Shown: positions 34,496-43,228, numbered from the stretch's first letter. The stretch: DNA of 64,000 bases from Methylotuvimicrobium alcaliphilum 20Z (GCF_000968535.2 NC_016112.1:4402001-4466000); one strand, 5' to 3'. Notes: generated by a model from the letters alone, not told the origin. Translations and numbers: made by a program.

Positions 34496-35928
34496 TACGT
34501 GTCAAATTATTCCTGACTTTCCTGCTCACCACGCTGCTTTTGGTTTCGGGGATGTATGTGTTTATGCGCTGGTCTTTGGATCGGGGTTTTAACGAATTCA
34601 TCAAATCGAGACAGCAGGAGCGCGTATCGGCGCTGATCGAAACGCTTAGCGATTATTATGCTCAAGAACACGATTGGGAAAAGTTGGCTGCTAATAAACA
34701 ATTATGGATTCAGTTATTGTGGCAGTCCGATCAGCGCCGCCATCGTCCGCCGCCTAGTTTGATAGAGCAGGCGCAAAGCGAACCGTCGGGTTATTGGCCT
34801 CCGGCTATGCCGGAAAATTCGATGAACCGGCGTTATACGCCTTTGCAACTGCGCGTTATGCTGTTGCGCGCAGATCGAACGATCATATACGGACGTGCCG
34901 ATGCAGTAGAGAAACTGGAGGAACTAGAGCCTATCCATTACCAAGACGGTATTGTCGGATATTTGGGGATTTTGCCGGGTAAAACGCCGAGCCAACCCGG
35001 CGAATTGCGATTTATCGAGGGTCAGGCCAAGGCCTTCGTCTGGATTGCCTTATTGATGATATTGTTGTCCGCCTTTCTGGCTTGGTTATTGGCTTACATA
35101 CTGGGAAGGCCGCTAAAGCGGATCACCACGGCGGCGAAAGCGCTTGCTATCGGTCGATACGATGTCAGGCTTCCTGTCGAGTCGTCTGACGAACTCGGCG
35201 ATTTGGCGCGCGATTTTAACGAATTGGCAACGGCGTTGGAACGGTCCGAACAATCGAAACGGCGCTGGGTCGCCGATATTTCCCATGAGTTGCGTACGCC
35301 TTTGGCGGTGCTGCATGGAGAATTGGAGGCCTTGCAAGACGGAATCCGCCCACTGACAGCCGAAGCGGTCGATTCGCTGCTTGGTGATGTCATGAGACTG
35401 AATCGTTTGACGGAGGATCTTTATCAATTGGCGCTTTCGGACCAGGGGGCGTTAAGCTATCGCAAGCAAACGCTCGACCCGATGACAGTGTTGCAGGAGG
35501 ATGTCACCGCCTTATCGCCGGAATTCGATAACCGGCAAATCCGCTTGGAGTTGCTGAATCGTCTGACCAAAGCCGTGCGCATTCATGCCGACCCGGACCG
35601 ATTGTCGCAACTATTCCGCAACCTATTGAGCAACAGCGCCAAGTATACCGATGCCGACGGGTGCTTGAAGATCATCGTTATGAAAAAAAGCGGTTCGTTG
35701 CTGATCGAATTCGCCGACAGCGCGCCCGGCGTACCTGAACAGGAAATAGGGCATTTATTCGATCGCTTTTATCGAGTCGAAAGTTCCCGCAGCCGACATC
35801 ATGGAGGCGCAGGACTAGGCCTTGCCATTTGCGCGAATATCGTCCATGCGCACAACGGTACGATTACAGCCGGGAAATCAAAATTGGGCGGGCTTAACAT
35901 CCGTATTGCGCTACCGTTATTATCTTAA
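34480..35928 (+). CDS. baeS: BaeS-like sensor histidine kinase
   Basis: 482 aa from ATG 34480. Membrane helix 1 (residues 7-27), a periplasmic region of about 130 residues, helix 2 (FVWIALLMILLSAFLAWLLAYILG), HAMP, the HisKA box RRWVADISHELRTPLAVLHGEL with phosphoacceptor His, then HATPase motifs (NLLSNSAKYTD, HHGGAGLGLAI). The sequence closely recalls E. coli BaeS, the envelope-stress sensor. The first five codons (MNARS) lie inside the end of a family B MITE, which may have replaced the native 5' end. An upstream in-frame ATG (34420) is deeper in the MITE. BaeR follows 465 bp downstream, beyond a D repeat. Confidence 0.88.
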   Translation: MNARSIRVKLFLTFLLTTLLLVSGMYVFMRWSLDRGFNEFIKSRQQERVSALIETLSDYYAQEHDWEKLAANKQLWIQLLWQSDQRRHRPPPSLIEQAQSEPSGYWPPAMPENSMNRRYTPLQLRVMLLRADRTIIYGRADAVEKLEELEPIHYQDGIVGYLGILPGKTPSQPGELRFIEGQAKAFVWIALLMILLSAFLAWLLAYILGRPLKRITTAAKALAIGRYDVRLPVESSDELGDLARDFNELATALERSEQSKRRWVADISHELRTPLAVLHGELEALQDGIRPLTAEAVDSLLGDVMRLNRLTEDLYQLALSDQGALSYRKQTLDPMTVLQEDVTALSPEFDNRQIRLELLNRLTKAVRIHADPDRLSQLFRNLLSNSAKYTDADGCLKIIVMKKSGSLLIEFADSAPGVPEQEIGHLFDRFYRVESSRSRHHGGAGLGLAICANIVHAHNGTITAGKSKLGGLNIRIALPLLS

Positions 35929-35945
35929 GAAAGTTTCATCCTATC

Positions 35946-36183
35946 GTTCATGAAAGCTCGGCAATCACCCCGGCAAATGAAAGTACGAGGCGTGGGGAGG
36001 GCGCGGTCACTCGCCCGACAGGACGCCGTGAATACGTCTATGTAGGCTCGATGGCGGCTATCCTGCCGCCAACGCCTGTCGATCGAGCAACCGCACCCTC
36101 TCCTGAACCGGCATTGCCAGAACAGAGTTTTGTATATCGAAAAATTAGATAAAGCACCCATGTCTACGGACTTTCACAGTAAA
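35946..36183 (-). repeat. Family D repeat between baeS and baeR
   Basis: Reverse copy of 6672-6909: GTTCATGAAAG at the left, ACTTTCACAGTAA at the right, with TATCGAAAAATTAGATAAAG and the core stem (GCGGTCACTCGCCCGACAGG / CGATCGAGCAACCGC). It separates the sensor from its regulator. The remaining sequence to 36393 ends with a clear GAGGA ribosome site for baeR. Confidence 0.75.
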
Positions 36184-36393
36184 ATCGGCAGTTTAACCAT
36201 GAAGCAATTCAAGAGCTTGCCTGAGTATCCCCGCTAACCTATCGGGTGAGCGAAAGTTTTATACGAACGCGTAACAAGTTATTGAGATAGCTTCTTATTC
36301 TCCATGATCTTCATGGCGTAATGTTTTTTCTAAGTTCATCCACGGTCTCCAAGGTGGTTGATAATGGAAGGTTTTTGATCCGAGGAATATTTT

Positions 36394-37080
36394 ATGAACC
36401 GTATCTTGATTGTCGAAGACGAACTCAAATTAGCTCGTCTGGAGGCGGATTATTTACATAATGCCGGTTATGCAACCGATTGCCTCGATGACGGTCTTAA
36501 AGTAGTGCCGTGGCTGAAACAAAACCCGGTCGATTTGATTTTGCTGGATTTGATGCTGCCGGGAAAAGACGGTTTGGATATTTGCCGCGAAATACGGGGC
36601 TTCAGTTCAGTACCGATCATCATCGTGACCGCACGTATCGAAGAAGTCGACAGGTTGTTGGGCTTAGAATTAGGCGCGGATGATTATATTTGTAAACCGT
36701 TTAGTCCGCGCGAAATGGTTGCTCGCGTCAAAGCAGTCTTGCGCAGGCTGCAGCCGCAAAAGGTAAGCGGCAGCGAAGGTCCGATATCGCTGATGTCGGA
36801 AAGTTTTCGAGTCCGGGCGGGGCATAGGGAAACCGAATTGACTGCGGTGGAATTTCAATTATTGCAGGCCTTATATGATCAACCCGGACGAATTTTTTCG
36901 CGTTCTAAATTAATGGATTTGATCTATCAGGACCAACGCATCGTTTCCGATCGGACGATCGATAGCCATATCAAGAAATTGCGCAAGAAATTGTCGGACT
37001 TGTTACCGGGACAGGAATTAGTCCACTCGGTTTACGGTGCCGGTTACCGTTACGAACTACAGGTTAACAGTGAGCAGTAA
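36394..37080 (+). CDS. baeR: BaeR-like OmpR-family response regulator
   Basis: 228 aa. Receiver domain (1-115) with phosphoacceptor Asp in LILLDLMLPGKDG and Lys in YICKPFSPRE; winged-helix DNA-binding domain (about 135-225) with TIDSHIKKLRKKL and VYGAGYRYE. The block VTARIEEVDRLLGLELGADDYICKPFSPRE is almost the E. coli BaeR sequence. Ribosome site GAGGA upstream. It should act with the BaeS homologue upstream. The Spy-like gene follows, which is a BaeR target in E. coli. Confidence 0.92.
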   Translation: MNRILIVEDELKLARLEADYLHNAGYATDCLDDGLKVVPWLKQNPVDLILLDLMLPGKDGLDICREIRGFSSVPIIIVTARIEEVDRLLGLELGADDYICKPFSPREMVARVKAVLRRLQPQKVSGSEGPISLMSESFRVRAGHRETELTAVEFQLLQALYDQPGRIFSRSKLMDLIYQDQRIVSDRTIDSHIKKLRKKLSDLLPGQELVHSVYGAGYRYELQVNSEQ

Positions 37081-37110
37081 GCGGTTAGTAGTAAAAAAGG
37101 AGGATAGGGT

Positions 37111-37270
37111 CTGAGGTATCCCCACAAATCGCTCGTTCCCAAGCTCTTTGCTTGGGAACGCAGTACGAGAAGCTCCAACTTCTCGAAACCGGTAAGCGAA
37201 AACCAACTTATCTTTCAATTTTCAACCATAGAAAATTGTTTTATATGGCTATTTTTTGGAGATACCTCAG
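37111..37270. repeat. Inverted-repeat element between baeR and spy
   Basis: Ends CTGAGGTATCCCCACAAA and TTTTTTGGAGATACCTCAG are inverted repeats of about 15 of 18 bases. The inside holds two family F hairpins (TTCCCAAGC-n5-GCTTGGGAA and GAGAAGCTCCAACTTCTC). ATAGGGT occurs on both outer sides, 2 bp offset on the right. It looks like one more small mobile unit; the spy promoter should lie downstream of it (37271-37445). Confidence 0.6.
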
Positions 37271-37459
37271 GTATAGGGTAAATCTCTATTTTTATCTCGG
37301 CGTTACCGGCAAAAGAGAGTTTTGAGTTTTTGCCATTGTCATACACTTTCACAATGTTTCCACAATTGCTGCAAATTGTTTACGCATTTGGCGTTTATAT
37401 TAATCATCAAGAACGGAGATAAACCGTTCTTTTATTACTAACCCCAAGAGGATAAGATC

Positions 37460-37843
37460 ATGAACAAAAAAATCATCGCAATCGCAATCGCATTGACCCT
37501 TCCGTTGACTGCGGCCGCATTCCCTCCCGGCGGCGGAAAAGGCGGTATGGAAGGCCGTCATGGACAAAGAATAGAGCGCTTAGCCAAGGATTTGGACCTG
37601 ACTGAAGAGCAACGCACTCAGCTGGAATCCATCTTCAAGGAACAGCATGAAAAATACCGAGCGATACACGAAGAAACCCGCGGCCGCATGCAGGAAGTGC
37701 TGAATGAAGAACAAATGCAAAAAATGGAAGCGTTAAAACAGCAGCGTAATGAAAAATGGCAGGAAAAACGCCAGGAAAAACGTCAAGAGAGACGCCAGGA
37801 AAGACAGGAAAGGAAATCCGGCAAAACTGTCGACGCACAATAA
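37460..37843 (+). CDS. Spy/CpxP-family periplasmic chaperone-like protein
   Basis: 127 aa. Signal peptide 1-19 (LTLPLTAAA), then an LTxxQ-type segment (LDLTEEQRTQLESIFKEQHEKY) and a second helix (EVLNEEQMQKMEALKQQ). The second LTxxQ copy is weak. The C-terminal third is a highly charged repeat of EKRQERRQ units, unusual for Spy. E. coli Spy is induced by BaeSR, so the location after baeSR fits an envelope-stress regulon. Ribosome site AGAGGA. Confidence 0.83.
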   Translation: MNKKIIAIAIALTLPLTAAAFPPGGGKGGMEGRHGQRIERLAKDLDLTEEQRTQLESIFKEQHEKYRAIHEETRGRMQEVLNEEQMQKMEALKQQRNEKWQEKRQEKRQERRQERQERKSGKTVDAQ

Positions 37844-37970
37844 GCGCAACGACTTGATCTTCTAAGCGATAAACAAAGAGTACGGCTGAGAAGGCAAGTA
37901 TCGGTAGACAAAATACAACCGCAAGCCAGGGACGGATAGCGGTTTCGCTCGGTACCACCGGGAGATCGTT

Positions 37971-38459
37971 ATGAAAAGTCTAACAAAAATAGTCGTCTTG
38001 GCCATGAGTGCGATGCTGTTGATGAATAGCGCCGTCTATGCTCAAGATCACCGGCCTCGTTCGAGTCGGCACAGTTATTCGAAACAACGGACTGCGCCGC
38101 CGCAAGCGCCGCGAACACGCATATATGCGACGCCTCGGCAACACTACACGCCATCTCCGCCCTATCCGCATTATTATAAACCCGGTCACCGGACTAGACC
38201 TTTGCCTCGCGGCGCATCGAGGATAGTGATCGACCGTTCGAGCTACTATTTTTATGATGGCTTTTATTATCAGCCGTTTCAATCAGGCTATATCATCGTC
38301 GATGCGCCGATCGGCGCGATCATCGCCACATTGCCGAGACTGCATCATCAAATGATTTGGCGAGGCTCACCTTATTTTGTCGTAGGCAATACGTTTTATC
38401 GTAGGCACCCGAGAGGCTACATCGTCGTCAATAATCCAGGCATTGTGCTTTGGCGATAA
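37971..38459 (+). CDS. Exported DUF6515-like protein
   Basis: 162 aa. Signal peptide 1-24 (SAVYAQ), a basic Pro/His/Tyr-rich middle (about 25-85), and a C-terminal segment of about 75 residues with repeated Tyr and Gly (YYFYDGFYYQPFQSGYIIVDAPIGAIIATLP ... GNTFYRR in part). The YY-DG-FY and VVxPPxG-like blocks resemble the uncharacterised DUF6515 family. Ribosome site GGGAG before ATG. It follows the Spy-like gene by 127 bp and may share its envelope-stress control. Function unknown. Confidence 0.65.
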   Translation: MKSLTKIVVLAMSAMLLMNSAVYAQDHRPRSSRHSYSKQRTAPPQAPRTRIYATPRQHYTPSPPYPHYYKPGHRTRPLPRGASRIVIDRSSYYFYDGFYYQPFQSGYIIVDAPIGAIIATLPRLHHQMIWRGSPYFVVGNTFYRRHPRGYIVVNNPGIVLWR

Positions 38460-38483
38460 ACCCAAATTGGCTTCCCAATTAAG

Positions 38484-38570
38484 GCGGGACAAAAGCACTA
38501 AGGATTAACCGTTCGCCCTGAGCGCAGCCGAAGGGCTCACCAAGAACGGATTAACCTTAAACTGTCCCGC
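38484..38570. repeat. REP-like inverted repeat
   Basis: GCGGGACA at 38484 pairs with TGTCCCGC ending at 38570; inside, TAAGGATTAACCGTTC pairs partly with GAACGGATTAACCTTA, and the tip is CCCTGAGCGCAGCCGAAGGG. The same tip sequence occurs at 22720-22760. Confidence 0.65.
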
Positions 38571-38673
38571 GTTAAGTGAGTAGCCCCTAAATTCAATTAG
38601 AAAGAACACGGAGGGCGGTATATGTCAATGATTTTGAGACACCCATAATAAAAAATTAGTGTAGATTGTGAGT

Positions 38674-39687
38674 TTAGTTTTCCTGGTCGAGAGCCTCATT
38701 TGCCGTCCGTGAAGGGGGCGGGTTAATCCAAGCGGCTTCAGGTACGGCTTGGGCATGGGGTTGGCGGTTTTTGAAGCGTTCCGGATTGCGCTCGAATGCG
38801 GCATGCAGGACTTGCGTGCGCTGCGTAACTATCTCGACGGCTTGGCCGCTGTGAACGCTGGCCGGGGTTAACAGTGCAATGCCGGAGTGATAGTGGTCAT
38901 GGTTGTACCAGTCGAAGAACGTTCCGCAAAAGCTTCTGGCATCTTCGATAGCGCCGAATTGAGCCGGAAAGCCCGGTCGGTATTTCAAGGTCTTGAACTG
39001 CGCCTCGGAATACGGGTTGTCGTTGGAGACATGGGGCCGTGAATGGGTTTTGGTCACGCCCAGGTCAGCCAGCAGTTGCTCGACGCCTTTGGAGGTCATA
39101 CTGCTGCCGCGGTCGGCGTGAATAGTCAATTGGCCTTCACGGATAGTTTGCCGAGTACAGCTTTCGCCAATCAGTCGCTTAGCCAGCTCGGTGGATTCGC
39201 GGTGCGCTACCATCCAGCCGACCACGCAGCGGCTGAAAATGTCGATAATGACGTAGAGGTAGAAATACGTCCATTTGGCCGGGCCTTTGAGTTTGGTGAT
39301 ATCCCATGACCATACTTGGTTGGGCGCAGTGGCGAGTAACTCGGGCTTGGTGTAGTTGGGACGACGAAGCTGGTTGCGGCGCTCGCGCACTTCCTGGTGG
39401 CGCACCAGGATGCGATAGAGGGTGCTGATGGAGCACAGGTAAACGCCCTCGTCGAGCAGCGCCGCATAGACCTGATAAGGCGAGCAATCCATGAAACGCT
39501 CGCTGTGCAGATGCGCCAGGACGTGTAGCTCTTCGTCCGTACTCAGTGCCAGCGGCGGGCGCGGACGTTCGACCGGCCACGAAGAGCGATCTTGTTGTGC
39601 GCGATAAAACGAGGCACGGTTGAAGTTGAGCGCCTCGCAGGCGGCCTTAACGCCAACCTCACGGCTGAGTTCAAGCGTGGCCTTCAT
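38674..39687 (-). CDS. IS transposase OrfB (rve, DDE), copy 2
   Basis: 337 aa from ATG 39687, identical in protein sequence to the copy at 26703-27716. The D-D-(35)-E residues (WSWD, HADRG, YSEAQ) are intact. The start overlaps the orfA stop as ATGA. Confidence 0.93.
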   Translation of the reverse strand: MKATLELSREVGVKAACEALNFNRASFYRAQQDRSSWPVERPRPPLALSTDEELHVLAHLHSERFMDCSPYQVYAALLDEGVYLCSISTLYRILVRHQEVRERRNQLRRPNYTKPELLATAPNQVWSWDITKLKGPAKWTYFYLYVIIDIFSRCVVGWMVAHRESTELAKRLIGESCTRQTIREGQLTIHADRGSSMTSKGVEQLLADLGVTKTHSRPHVSNDNPYSEAQFKTLKYRPGFPAQFGAIEDARSFCGTFFDWYNHDHYHSGIALLTPASVHSGQAVEIVTQRTQVLHAAFERNPERFKNRQPHAQAVPEAAWINPPPSRTANEALDQEN

Positions 39688-40178
39688 GATGCTCTCCCGG
39701 TGTGGGCTGGAATCTCGCACAAGCCCAGCAGTTGCGAAAGTTTTTTTTGGACATCGATGATAGCCTCCGCCTGTGTTAGGCATGCCTGCAAACGCTGAAT
39801 TTCGGCTTGCAGACGAGCATTTTCAGCGGCTAACGGATTCTTGTCCGAAGGTTTGCGGCCACGCGGCTTGGATAGACCGGCGCGGATGGCCTGCTCACGT
39901 TCGCTGCGCCATTTGCTGAGATGTGAGGAATATAATCCCTCTGTGCGCAGCAACTTGCCGATGCAGCCCGGTTCGCTACACGCATCAGCCTGGGTCAAGA
40001 TGCGCTCTTTGTATTCGGCGGTAAACGTCCGGCGGGCGGCCTTTTCAAGCACTTCGCTGGTGATCCGGGAAGGTTCCGCGGCGAACGCGGAGGACACTTC
40101 AGCCGCCCTACGGGCGTCTTGCGTGTCCTCCGCGTTCGCCGCGGCATGAGGAATAGCTTGTACGGTTGTGTCAGTCAT
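39684..40178 (-). CDS. IS transposase OrfA, copy 2
   Basis: 164 aa, identical in protein to 26212-26706; one synonymous base differs (CGG against CGC in the Arg codon of EPSRI). It carries the same 22-bp inverted-repeat hairpin in its early codons (40076-40144). Confidence 0.92.
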   Translation of the reverse strand: MTDTTVQAIPHAAANAEDTQDARRAAEVSSAFAAEPSRITSEVLEKAARRTFTAEYKERILTQADACSEPGCIGKLLRTEGLYSSHLSKWRSEREQAIRAGLSKPRGRKPSDKNPLAAENARLQAEIQRLQACLTQAEAIIDVQKKLSQLLGLCEIPAHTGRAS

Positions 40179-40325
40179 GAGATTTTCTCCGAAAATGTTC
40201 CCTAATTAATGCATGGGGCGGTGTCTCAGGTATATTGACACAGAGGGGGGCGTAAAAATTAAAGTTCGCCCTCCCTTCGTGTTCTTAGTGGCCGATTTCA
40301 GTGAGAGGCTTATGGAGCGTTATCT

Positions 40326-41009
40326 TCAAGCATCGCCAAGGGCTGCCTCATCGATATAAACATCGACGCCGGCGTCCGGTCTGATTAATGCGACCGGCAG
40401 TACTTCTCCTTGACGCCATTGCTTGACGGCTTCTTGTTTGCCGGCCCCGGTCACTAAAAACAACACCTGCAGGCTATTGCTGAGGGCTTTGGAGCTCAAA
40501 GAAATTCTTTCCGGCGGCGGCTTTGGCGAATTGAAAACGGCATGTACCGTCTCATCGCTTGAATGAACGTGGCCTGGAAATAAGCTCGCGGTATGTCCGT
40601 CTTCGCCCATACCTAACAAGACCATATCGAATCGGCCGACCTGTTCGATCGTCGGGCGGTAGGCTTCGGCCGCTTTTTCCGGGCCGAGTTCGGCCGGCAT
40701 CGTATGGATTTGCCCGGAAGGAATAGAAACCTTATCCAAAAATACCGAGCCAGCCATGCGGCTATTGCGGTCGGCATGATCGACAGGCAAACAGCGCTCG
40801 TCTCCATAATAAATATGCCAGTTGTTCCAATCGGCCGAGCTTTCGGCTAACAATTGATAAACCTTTTCGGGCGTGCTTCCACCCGCTAAGACTAATTTGA
40901 AGGCACCTCTCGCCGCGATGGCTTGTTCGGAGGCGGCAAGGATTTGCTGTGCAGCGGACGCGGCGACCTTGTCCGCTGTCGCAAACGAATGCCAATGGAT
41001 TTTTTGCAT
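40326..41009 (-). CDS. pgl: 6-phosphogluconolactonase
   Basis: 227 aa cytoplasmic enzyme that hydrolyses 6-phosphogluconolactone in the oxidative pentose phosphate and Entner-Doudoroff pathways. DevB-type signature blocks: LVLAGGSTPEKVYQLL, WHIYYGDERCLPVDHADRNSRM, LLGMGEDGHTASLFPG and VTGAGKQEAVKQW. Ribosome site GAGAGG before ATG. zwf or edd/eda are not adjacent. IS copy 2 ends 78 bp past its stop, so neighbours on that side may have been separated by the insertion. Confidence 0.95.
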   Translation of the reverse strand: MQKIHWHSFATADKVAASAAQQILAASEQAIAARGAFKLVLAGGSTPEKVYQLLAESSADWNNWHIYYGDERCLPVDHADRNSRMAGSVFLDKVSIPSGQIHTMPAELGPEKAAEAYRPTIEQVGRFDMVLLGMGEDGHTASLFPGHVHSSDETVHAVFNSPKPPPERISLSSKALSNSLQVLFLVTGAGKQEAVKQWRQGEVLPVALIRPDAGVDVYIDEAALGDA

Positions 41010-41422
41010 GGTTTTAAGTCCTCTCGGTGGGTAATGGGTAGTAAGGCATTAACCTAAATTCGGCAGTCAGCCCGCGAAATAAACGAAAGTAATCATACAG
41101 TTACATAAATCTGTTAAATTACCCTTTGGGTGAGCAACTTGAAAAACATAACTATTTGGATATTTTCGTGATTTTCGTGGACAAAATGCTTTTTCTAAAA
41201 TTAATCCAATGAACATGAAGAAACCCCTTCATCTCGATTTCTCTTCAATTACGGCTTTTCCGGGTTGCTTTAATCGAAGAACAATTGTATCAGTTCTTCG
41301 GTACTCGTTTCTTGAGTCCACGTTCTTACCGGGCTTTCCATCTCTTCATGCCTATAAGCCGGCCGGCAATACAAACGTCCTCGCCGATTTGACTGAACGC
41401 TCCCTGCCGACAGATTACGAAT
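41010..41422. other. Intergenic sequence without recognised features
   Basis: About 410 bp upstream of pgl and past the 3' end of the peptidase gene. AT-rich first half, probably with the pgl promoter. A 90-codon frame (41209-41481) overlaps the peptidase gene and has no family features, so I do not call it. Confidence 0.35.
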
Positions 41423-42412
41423 TTATTCGGCTTGCCGGTCGGCAAAAAAACCTACCAGACTCTGAACCAGTTCCGCCATGAACCGGTAATCCAACGTCTC
41501 CATCGTGTCGGTGCTTCGGTGATAGTGAGGATTGCGGTAAAAGGCGGTATCGGTGATCATTACGGCTCGGTAGCCTTCGTCCCAAAAAGAAGCATGATCG
41601 CTTAAGCGCACCGCCGGCATGATCCGTCCGCTCAGCGGCACAGTGAGCTTGACGACCGGAAGGTTTGGGTTCTGTTGAAAAGACCGGTGCAACGAACGGG
41701 TCAACGGCAAGGAACTGAAATTGCCCACGATGCCGATAAAATCGCCTTGTTTTGGATAGCCCAGGAACATCAAGGGAAACGGATAGCGTTGGCAGCTTGG
41801 CTCGTGGCAAGTATAACCAACCATCTCAAGGCAAAGCATGCCGTCGATATTTTGCCCCGCCTCCCGGGCCCTTCTTGCATGAACCCGGCTGCCCATGTAC
41901 CGAGTCCCGAATACCGGCGGTTCTTCCAGCGCGAAAGAAACAAAACTGACAGCCGTATCGAGTCGGCCTTGTTTCGACAAGGCTAGCAATTGGCGCGCCG
42001 TCTCCAATTGCACGGCTATTGCGCTGGCGTTGTCGTCTGCGCCTACCGTTCCGGTAACCGAATCGTAATGGGCGCCTATCAAATAATGCCGGGCGGATTG
42101 TTTCTCCGGTTCGAGACGCGCTATTACATTGGCCACCGTCATATCCCGATAATCGTAAGGCTCTCTTTCCGTCGTCATGCCAAGGCCTCGATAAAAAGAC
42201 TCTATATAGGCCGCCGTTTTTTCGAGATGCTCCGGAAAACGCACGCTACGCTCGCCGATGGTCACTGTCAATGCTTTAAGGTGCTCTTTTAAACGTTGTT
42301 CGGTCATGTCGAGATCCACTGACGAAAATGCCTGTCGAGCATCGTTCGCCTTAACGCTTGCAGCAAAAAATGCGGCCAAAGCTGCGCTCAAAATCATAGA
42401 ACGTATGATCAT
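41423..42412 (-). CDS. Exported M28-family zinc aminopeptidase-like protein
   Basis: 329 aa from ATG 42412, chosen for the CCGGAG site 8 bp upstream and the signal peptide that follows (MIIRSMILSAALAAFFAASVK part); the longer frame enters a family A repeat. M28 zinc ligands are visible: GAHYDS (His, Asp), GADDNASA (Asp), the EE pair in FALEEPPVFG, and SDHASFWDEG, with HRSTDTMETLDY near the end. Predicted periplasmic di-zinc peptidase. Single gene, substrate unknown. Confidence 0.87.
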   Translation of the reverse strand: MIIRSMILSAALAAFFAASVKANDARQAFSSVDLDMTEQRLKEHLKALTVTIGERSVRFPEHLEKTAAYIESFYRGLGMTTEREPYDYRDMTVANVIARLEPEKQSARHYLIGAHYDSVTGTVGADDNASAIAVQLETARQLLALSKQGRLDTAVSFVSFALEEPPVFGTRYMGSRVHARRAREAGQNIDGMLCLEMVGYTCHEPSCQRYPFPLMFLGYPKQGDFIGIVGNFSSLPLTRSLHRSFQQNPNLPVVKLTVPLSGRIMPAVRLSDHASFWDEGYRAVMITDTAFYRNPHYHRSTDTMETLDYRFMAELVQSLVGFFADRQAE

Positions 42413-42446
42413 TGTGAAAACTCCGGTAAGGCTATAGTCACAAATA

Positions 42447-42602
42447 TACCCATCGCAGATCAAAATTCGGCACCAGGGTGTCCGTCAAAGGACGCCGTGA
42501 ATACATCTCTGTAGGCTTTATGCCAGCTCCATGCTGGCAAAGCCTTTGCCGCACACCCTGGCGCCTCCTCAGGCACTGCCGAAATTTGAAGTGCGAAAGG
42601 TA
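42447..42602 (+). repeat. Family A MITE followed by a truncated C repeat
   Basis: Standard 156-bp A with TA flanks. Directly after it (42603-42735) lies a C core lacking its usual outer end: GGCTTCGGTGGCTCGATTGG, GCAGGGCAAATTTTTGCTCC, GGCGTTCGATTGCTGCCGTTAAGCC. That truncated core runs into the 3' end of the toxin gene. Confidence 0.85.
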
Positions 42603-42720
42603 TAACTTCCCTATTCTATGGAGGCTTCGGTGGCTCGATTGGCTGGTGTCCGCGGCAGGGCAAATTTTTGCTCCATGCAAAATCTGCATTCACGCCATCC
42701 TTGGCGTTCGATTGCTGCCG

Positions 42721-43221
42721 TTAAGCCCCCATGGGTTCATTAACACTAACCAGAACCTGATTGATCACGGCAGCGGAAATGCGAAAGTCAGAACGGTGCA
42801 AAACCTCAAACACTGCGTGTGCCGAGGAGATTAAGCCTTGTTTTTTGGCGAGCCCGATAATCGCCGCGGTGCCAATCACGCGAAGACCTTTTTCCTTGGC
42901 AACGGCACGACCGGCGCGTTCATCCATAAACAACAAAACTTTATCGAGATTACTCAAACCGATATTGATACAGTCGGTTTCACCGGGATCAAGATCGATC
43001 TCAAGTTGCGCCTTTATGGGTTCGGGCCATACCTTGATCCATTCGGCGGCCAGAGCTTGGGCTATGACTAGTTCACCGGGCGCGGCTTTGCCGGGCAACA
43101 CTTCCTGTTTGACCGATTCCGGCAGAAACACCTTATCAAATAGCTTTGGCAACCAGACCAAACCGTTCACGATTGCCAGACCGATCAAAGGGCTGGAATC
43201 AATGACAACGATTCGAGCCAT
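42721..43221 (-). CDS. DUF3368 PIN-like toxin
   Basis: 166 aa. PIN-fold nuclease-like protein: VIDSSPLIGLA at the N-terminus (first Asp), DPGETDCINIGL and LLFMDERAGRAVAKEKGL (further acidic residues), then GTAAIIGLAKKQGLI. DUF3368 proteins pair with UPF0175 antitoxins, and one is encoded 190 bp upstream. The last residues (PMGA and the TAA stop) are encoded by core sequence of a truncated C repeat, so the native C-terminus may have been replaced. A second C repeat ends just before ATG 43221, leaving no visible ribosome site. Confidence 0.82.
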   Translation of the reverse strand: MARIVVIDSSPLIGLAIVNGLVWLPKLFDKVFLPESVKQEVLPGKAAPGELVIAQALAAEWIKVWPEPIKAQLEIDLDPGETDCINIGLSNLDKVLLFMDERAGRAVAKEKGLRVIGTAAIIGLAKKQGLISSAHAVFEVLHRSDFRISAAVINQVLVSVNEPMGA

Positions 43222-43228
43222 GCGTTGT

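Larger units (their letters stand above)
38617..40247 (-). mobile_element. IS3-family-like insertion sequence, copy 2 (1631 bp, inverted)
   Basis: Reverse complement of 26143-27773, same length. Flanking direct repeat GGGC (38613-38616 and 40248-40251), different from the GGGA of copy 1, so the two copies inserted independently. Both transposase frames are complete. The 10.8 kb between the copies is bounded by inverted IS arms, which could support inversion by homologous recombination. Confidence 0.93.

Noticed and set aside
26143-40247. Composite transposon made of the two IS copies
   Set aside because: Each copy has its own 4-bp target duplication (GGGA and GGGC), and the outer flanks do not match, so the copies inserted independently.
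41209-41481. 90-codon frame upstream of pgl
   Set aside because: No recognisable domain, no ribosome site, and its end overlaps the peptidase gene on the other strand.
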